Origin: a virus
IMG/VR virus record: IMGVR_UViG_3300043465_000691
Location: 1 to 47,406 of that record
Length of the DNA: 47,406 nt
Direction: 5' to 3' (one strand)
The notes below the pieces were generated by a model. It was given only the letters and a program-made list of their open reading frames with translations. It did no database searches and was not told where the DNA came from. Within the stretch, counting starts at the first letter, position 1. Every line of letters starts with the position of its first letter. The translations under genes were made by a program, and so were the position numbers. Positions 45,356 to 47,406 of this stretch are shown in pieces.

Positions 45356-46075
45356 TTAAGCGTTAGCTAATAGAACAGTTGTTCCAGTTGCTGCGGTAAT
45401 GGTCCACTGTGCCCATGCACCGTCTTCAATCAAGAATGCTGTGCTAGAAGTGACCTGCTTTAGTCTTGCTTTCTTAGCATGTAGTTTGATAACACGATAT
45501 GTACTGCCATTCCAATCAGTTGCTGTTAGGTCAGCTTCACCTGCTGCGTTAGCTGCACTACCGTCTGCTACTAAACGAACAACACCAACACCTTGTGAGT
45601 TTTGAACAACATACTTGTTATTGCCAGCTTGACGAATAACGTCAGACAATAAACGGCTGCTTCCACCTGCACCGCTTAGATAACCTGCTGCACCACTTGC
45701 TGGAAGATATGCGTACATTGCTAACCCGTTTTCACGAGCTGCTGCTGTTAATGCAACGTGATAAGTTGCAGTAGTTCCAGTTGTTGCTGGACTAACTGTA
45801 ACAGTAACACTAGAAGTAGAAGTATAACCGCTACCGCCATTGCTGACGTTAAATGCTGAAACTCTACGATCGGTACCGATACTTAAAGTACCGCTTGCGG
45901 CTTCTCCACCTGCAATTTGAGGTGTAGAGCCTGTCCATGTATAGTTTGTAGTTGTAGAATATAATGTACCAGTTGTTAAAACTGTAACTACATTAAAACT
46001 TTCACCGCCTACGCCTTCACCATCTAGTTGATAGTTTCTGTTTGCAAAATATTTTTTATGAATTGGACGTCCCAT
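45356..46075 (-). CDS. Virion protein downstream of the major capsid gene, 239 residues
   Basis: MGRPIHKKYFANRNYQLDGE is a known opening of virion proteins in T4-like marine phages. A repeat-like SNGGSGYTSTSSVTVTVSPA segment, typical of Ig-like or beta-turn units in virion proteins, follows. The C-terminal half ends in WNGSTYRVIKLHAKKARLKQ and DGAWAQWTITAA. ATG 46075 has AAAGGAAA upstream. The gene has its own promoter-like element (46145-46152) and terminator (45320-45337), so it may be a single-gene unit. A head-decoration role is possible from its place right after the capsid gene, but this is inference. Confidence 0.72.
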   Translation of the reverse strand: MGRPIHKKYFANRNYQLDGEGVGGESFNVVTVLTTGTLYSTTTNYTWTGSTPQIAGGEAASGTLSIGTDRRVSAFNVSNGGSGYTSTSSVTVTVSPATTGTTATYHVALTAAARENGLAMYAYLPASGAAGYLSGAGGSSRLLSDVIRQAGNNKYVVQNSQGVGVVRLVADGSAANAAGEADLTATDWNGSTYRVIKLHAKKARLKQVTSSTAFLIEDGAWAQWTITAATGTTVLLANA

Positions 46076-46144
46076 TTTGTTTTCCTTTATAAAATGACGT
46101 TCTAGGTCTACGCAGAGGGAACTGCATAAGTTTTTTCTAGTACT

Positions 46145-46152
46145 ATATTTAA
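46145..46152 (-). promoter_or_regulatory. Late-promoter-like TTAAATAT
   Basis: Minus-strand TTAAATATAG, 3 bases after the capsid-gene terminator and 69 bases before ATG 46075. Core match only. Confidence 0.35.
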
Positions 46153-46155
46153 CAG

Positions 46156-46177
46156 AAAACGCCCCGAAGGGCGTTTT
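46156..46177 (-). terminator. Strong terminator after the major capsid gene
   Basis: AAACGCCC-TTCG-GGGCGTTT gives an 8-bp stem capped by a UUCG tetraloop on the minus strand, followed by TCTGTT. Adding the flanking A-T pair makes 9 bp. It starts 27 bases after the gp23 stop. UUCG-capped terminators are usual in T4-like phages. A T run on the other strand would allow it to work in both directions. Confidence 0.85.
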
Positions 46178-46203
46178 TAATTTGCTTTTTACAGCAAGTT
46201 TGA

Positions 46204-47385
46204 TTAACGGAAGCTAACGTTAGCAGAAGTGATTGCCACTTTGCCTAGGTAGTCAGCAGCGTTACCCAAGCTAGAAGCTGTGTTTGTCAACTCGACGTAA
46301 CCGTAACGAGTTAAGAAACCAACGACTGGTTCGAATGTAGCTGGATCTAAAACAACTCCAGAGCTCATTAGAGGGATGTAAGGGCAATAGAATGCCGCTG
46401 CATCTGCTTCAGATGGGCCTTTGTAACCAATTAAACACTGGTTGTTGTCGTCTGTGTCGCTTAGGTAAGCGTCAACATAGATCTTCATGCTGTTATTCAA
46501 TGTACCAACAAACTTAGTGTTTGTAGGTGCTTCGAATGTGCCTTCTGTAGTACGAGCAAACGCACTAGTTGTAGCACTTTGTAGGATCGTTAGAGCCTGG
46601 TTGCTGATAACAGCCCAGTTTGCAGAACCACGACGTGTACGCTGAGCAATCAAGTTAGCAACACGGTTGATCTGAACAGCTAAAGCAGCGTGTTCGTCAC
46701 CAACGAATGTAGCAGTACCAGATACAGCAGCTTGGTCATAAGTCTGTTCAACTGAACCTAAAGCACGTAGACTAGCTAGAACTTCTTGGTCAATTTCAGC
46801 AGTAATTTCTTGTGCTAGAGCAGCCATGATTTCTGCTTCGATATCAATGCCGTGCATTGCTTGTGCATCTTGTGCAGCCTCGAATGTCCAACGAGCGGAT
46901 AGCTTACGGCTCTTCGCTTCAACTGGAGCTTTCAAGATCTGAATGCTCATACGCTTACCAACTTGGCCTTCTAGGACCGCAGTTGTTTGGGCTTTAGGTG
47001 TTGCGTTAACTCCGTTACCAGAGTAAGCAGCAGCTAACTTGAATGGGCTTAGTGCTTCATCACCAGCTACTACGCTGTCACCAGACGATGTGTCTGCATA
47101 ACGTACACGTAGAGTATGGATCTGTGCAACTGGGCCAGTCATAGGTTGAACACCAACGATTTCGTTAGCGATAACTGTCGGCATAACACGACGAATTACC
47201 GGTAGAATAACGCGGTTTAAAGTCGCGATATTACCAGTGCTTGTAGCTCCTGCTGTTGCAGATTCAGCCAAGTACTTACGAGTATTCTCTAAGCATACGC
47301 TCATAGAAGACTTGCGGTTACCTGATAGGCCTTCAAGCAGAGCTTCTTTGGTCTCTGACCATCTTTCATTTAATAATTGTGACAT
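46204..47385 (-). CDS. 23: Major capsid protein, gp23-like
   Basis: Builds the icosahedral head. The 393-residue protein opens MSQLLNERWSETKEALLEGL and has the cyanophage gp23 core NIATLNRVILPVIRRVMPTV, IANEIVGVQPMTGPVAQIHT and LRVRYA, with GDEALSPF shortly after. Later it has the conserved KMSIQILKAPVEAKSRKLSA-type segment, WTFEAAQDAQAMHGIDIEAE and YKGPSEADAAAFYCPYIPL. It is shorter than T4 gp23 (521), as is usual for this group. A candidate gp21-protease cut is after LAE (residues 39-41), before SATAGATSTGN. ATG 47385 has AAGGAGAC upstream; only 21 bases lie between it and the window edge. A strong terminator follows. Confidence 0.95.
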   Translation of the reverse strand: MSQLLNERWSETKEALLEGLSGNRKSSMSVCLENTRKYLAESATAGATSTGNIATLNRVILPVIRRVMPTVIANEIVGVQPMTGPVAQIHTLRVRYADTSSGDSVVAGDEALSPFKLAAAYSGNGVNATPKAQTTAVLEGQVGKRMSIQILKAPVEAKSRKLSARWTFEAAQDAQAMHGIDIEAEIMAALAQEITAEIDQEVLASLRALGSVEQTYDQAAVSGTATFVGDEHAALAVQINRVANLIAQRTRRGSANWAVISNQALTILQSATTSAFARTTEGTFEAPTNTKFVGTLNNSMKIYVDAYLSDTDDNNQCLIGYKGPSEADAAAFYCPYIPLMSSGVVLDPATFEPVVGFLTRYGYVELTNTASSLGNAADYLGKVAITSANVSFR

Positions 47386-47406
47386 TTATGTCTCCTTGAA
47401 TTTAAA

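Overview
The window is a late-gene (virion structural) region of a T4-like contractile-tailed phage of the marine/cyanophage type. The diagnostic genes are a gp23-type major capsid protein at the right edge, a gp18-type tail sheath running off the left edge, gp13- and gp14-type neck proteins, a gp15-type tail completion protein and a T4 gene 1-type dNMP kinase. The forms of gp13, gp14, the Nudix protein and the large virion proteins resemble those I know from T4-like cyanophages and pelagiphages. The host cannot be read from the sequence: there is no photosynthesis gene, tRNA or integrase here. I saw no CRISPR array, insertion sequence or origin, and no gene-free stretch longer than about 130 bases.

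Layout. Most genes lie on the minus strand and are read right to left. (1) 46204-47385: major capsid protein, followed by a UUCG-loop terminator. (2) 43182-46075: four small or medium virion-like proteins, the first with its own terminator. (3) 9933-43054: the dominant feature, six very large structural/tail-fibre-like genes (2187, 2437, 581, 1084, 2237 and 2336 codons) with one small beta-type protein between the first two. Together the six span about 32.6 kb, or 69% of the window. They are built from a few re-used modules: a roughly 160-residue KCxRD module, a short TGALxVxGGVGIGxNL repeat, a pectin-lyase-like start, a LamG-like domain, collagen-like Gly-X-Y tracts, NGPGF repeats and several distinct C-terminal caps including an S74 self-cleaving chaperone. 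(4) 7606-9946: six small genes, including three related 'TYTW' proteins and a 2-oxoglutarate/Fe(II) oxygenase. (5) 4375-7605, plus strand: gp14, a tiny cysteine-rich protein, gp15 and a Nudix hydrolase, translationally coupled or closely spaced. (6) 1-4346: gp13 and dNMP kinase (minus), an HNH-like zinc protein (plus) and the tail sheath (minus, incomplete).

Regulation. A T4-late-promoter-like element (TAAATA preceded by variable bases, in the best cases TATAAATA, AATAAATA or GATAAATA) sits 16-90 bases before many first genes of transcription units. gp13 and gp14 diverge from a 22-bp gap centred on a perfect inverted repeat of this element. Two terminators are each followed within 3-12 bases by such an element, which suggests separate expression of the capsid gene, the next gene and the appendage genes.

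All functional names come from reading the translated proteins and comparing them with remembered families. No database search was possible. The strongest calls are gp18, gp13, gp14, gp15, gp23, dNMP kinase, the oxygenase, the Nudix protein and the S74/collagen tail fibre. The other large proteins are confidently virion structural in type, but their place in the particle is inferred.
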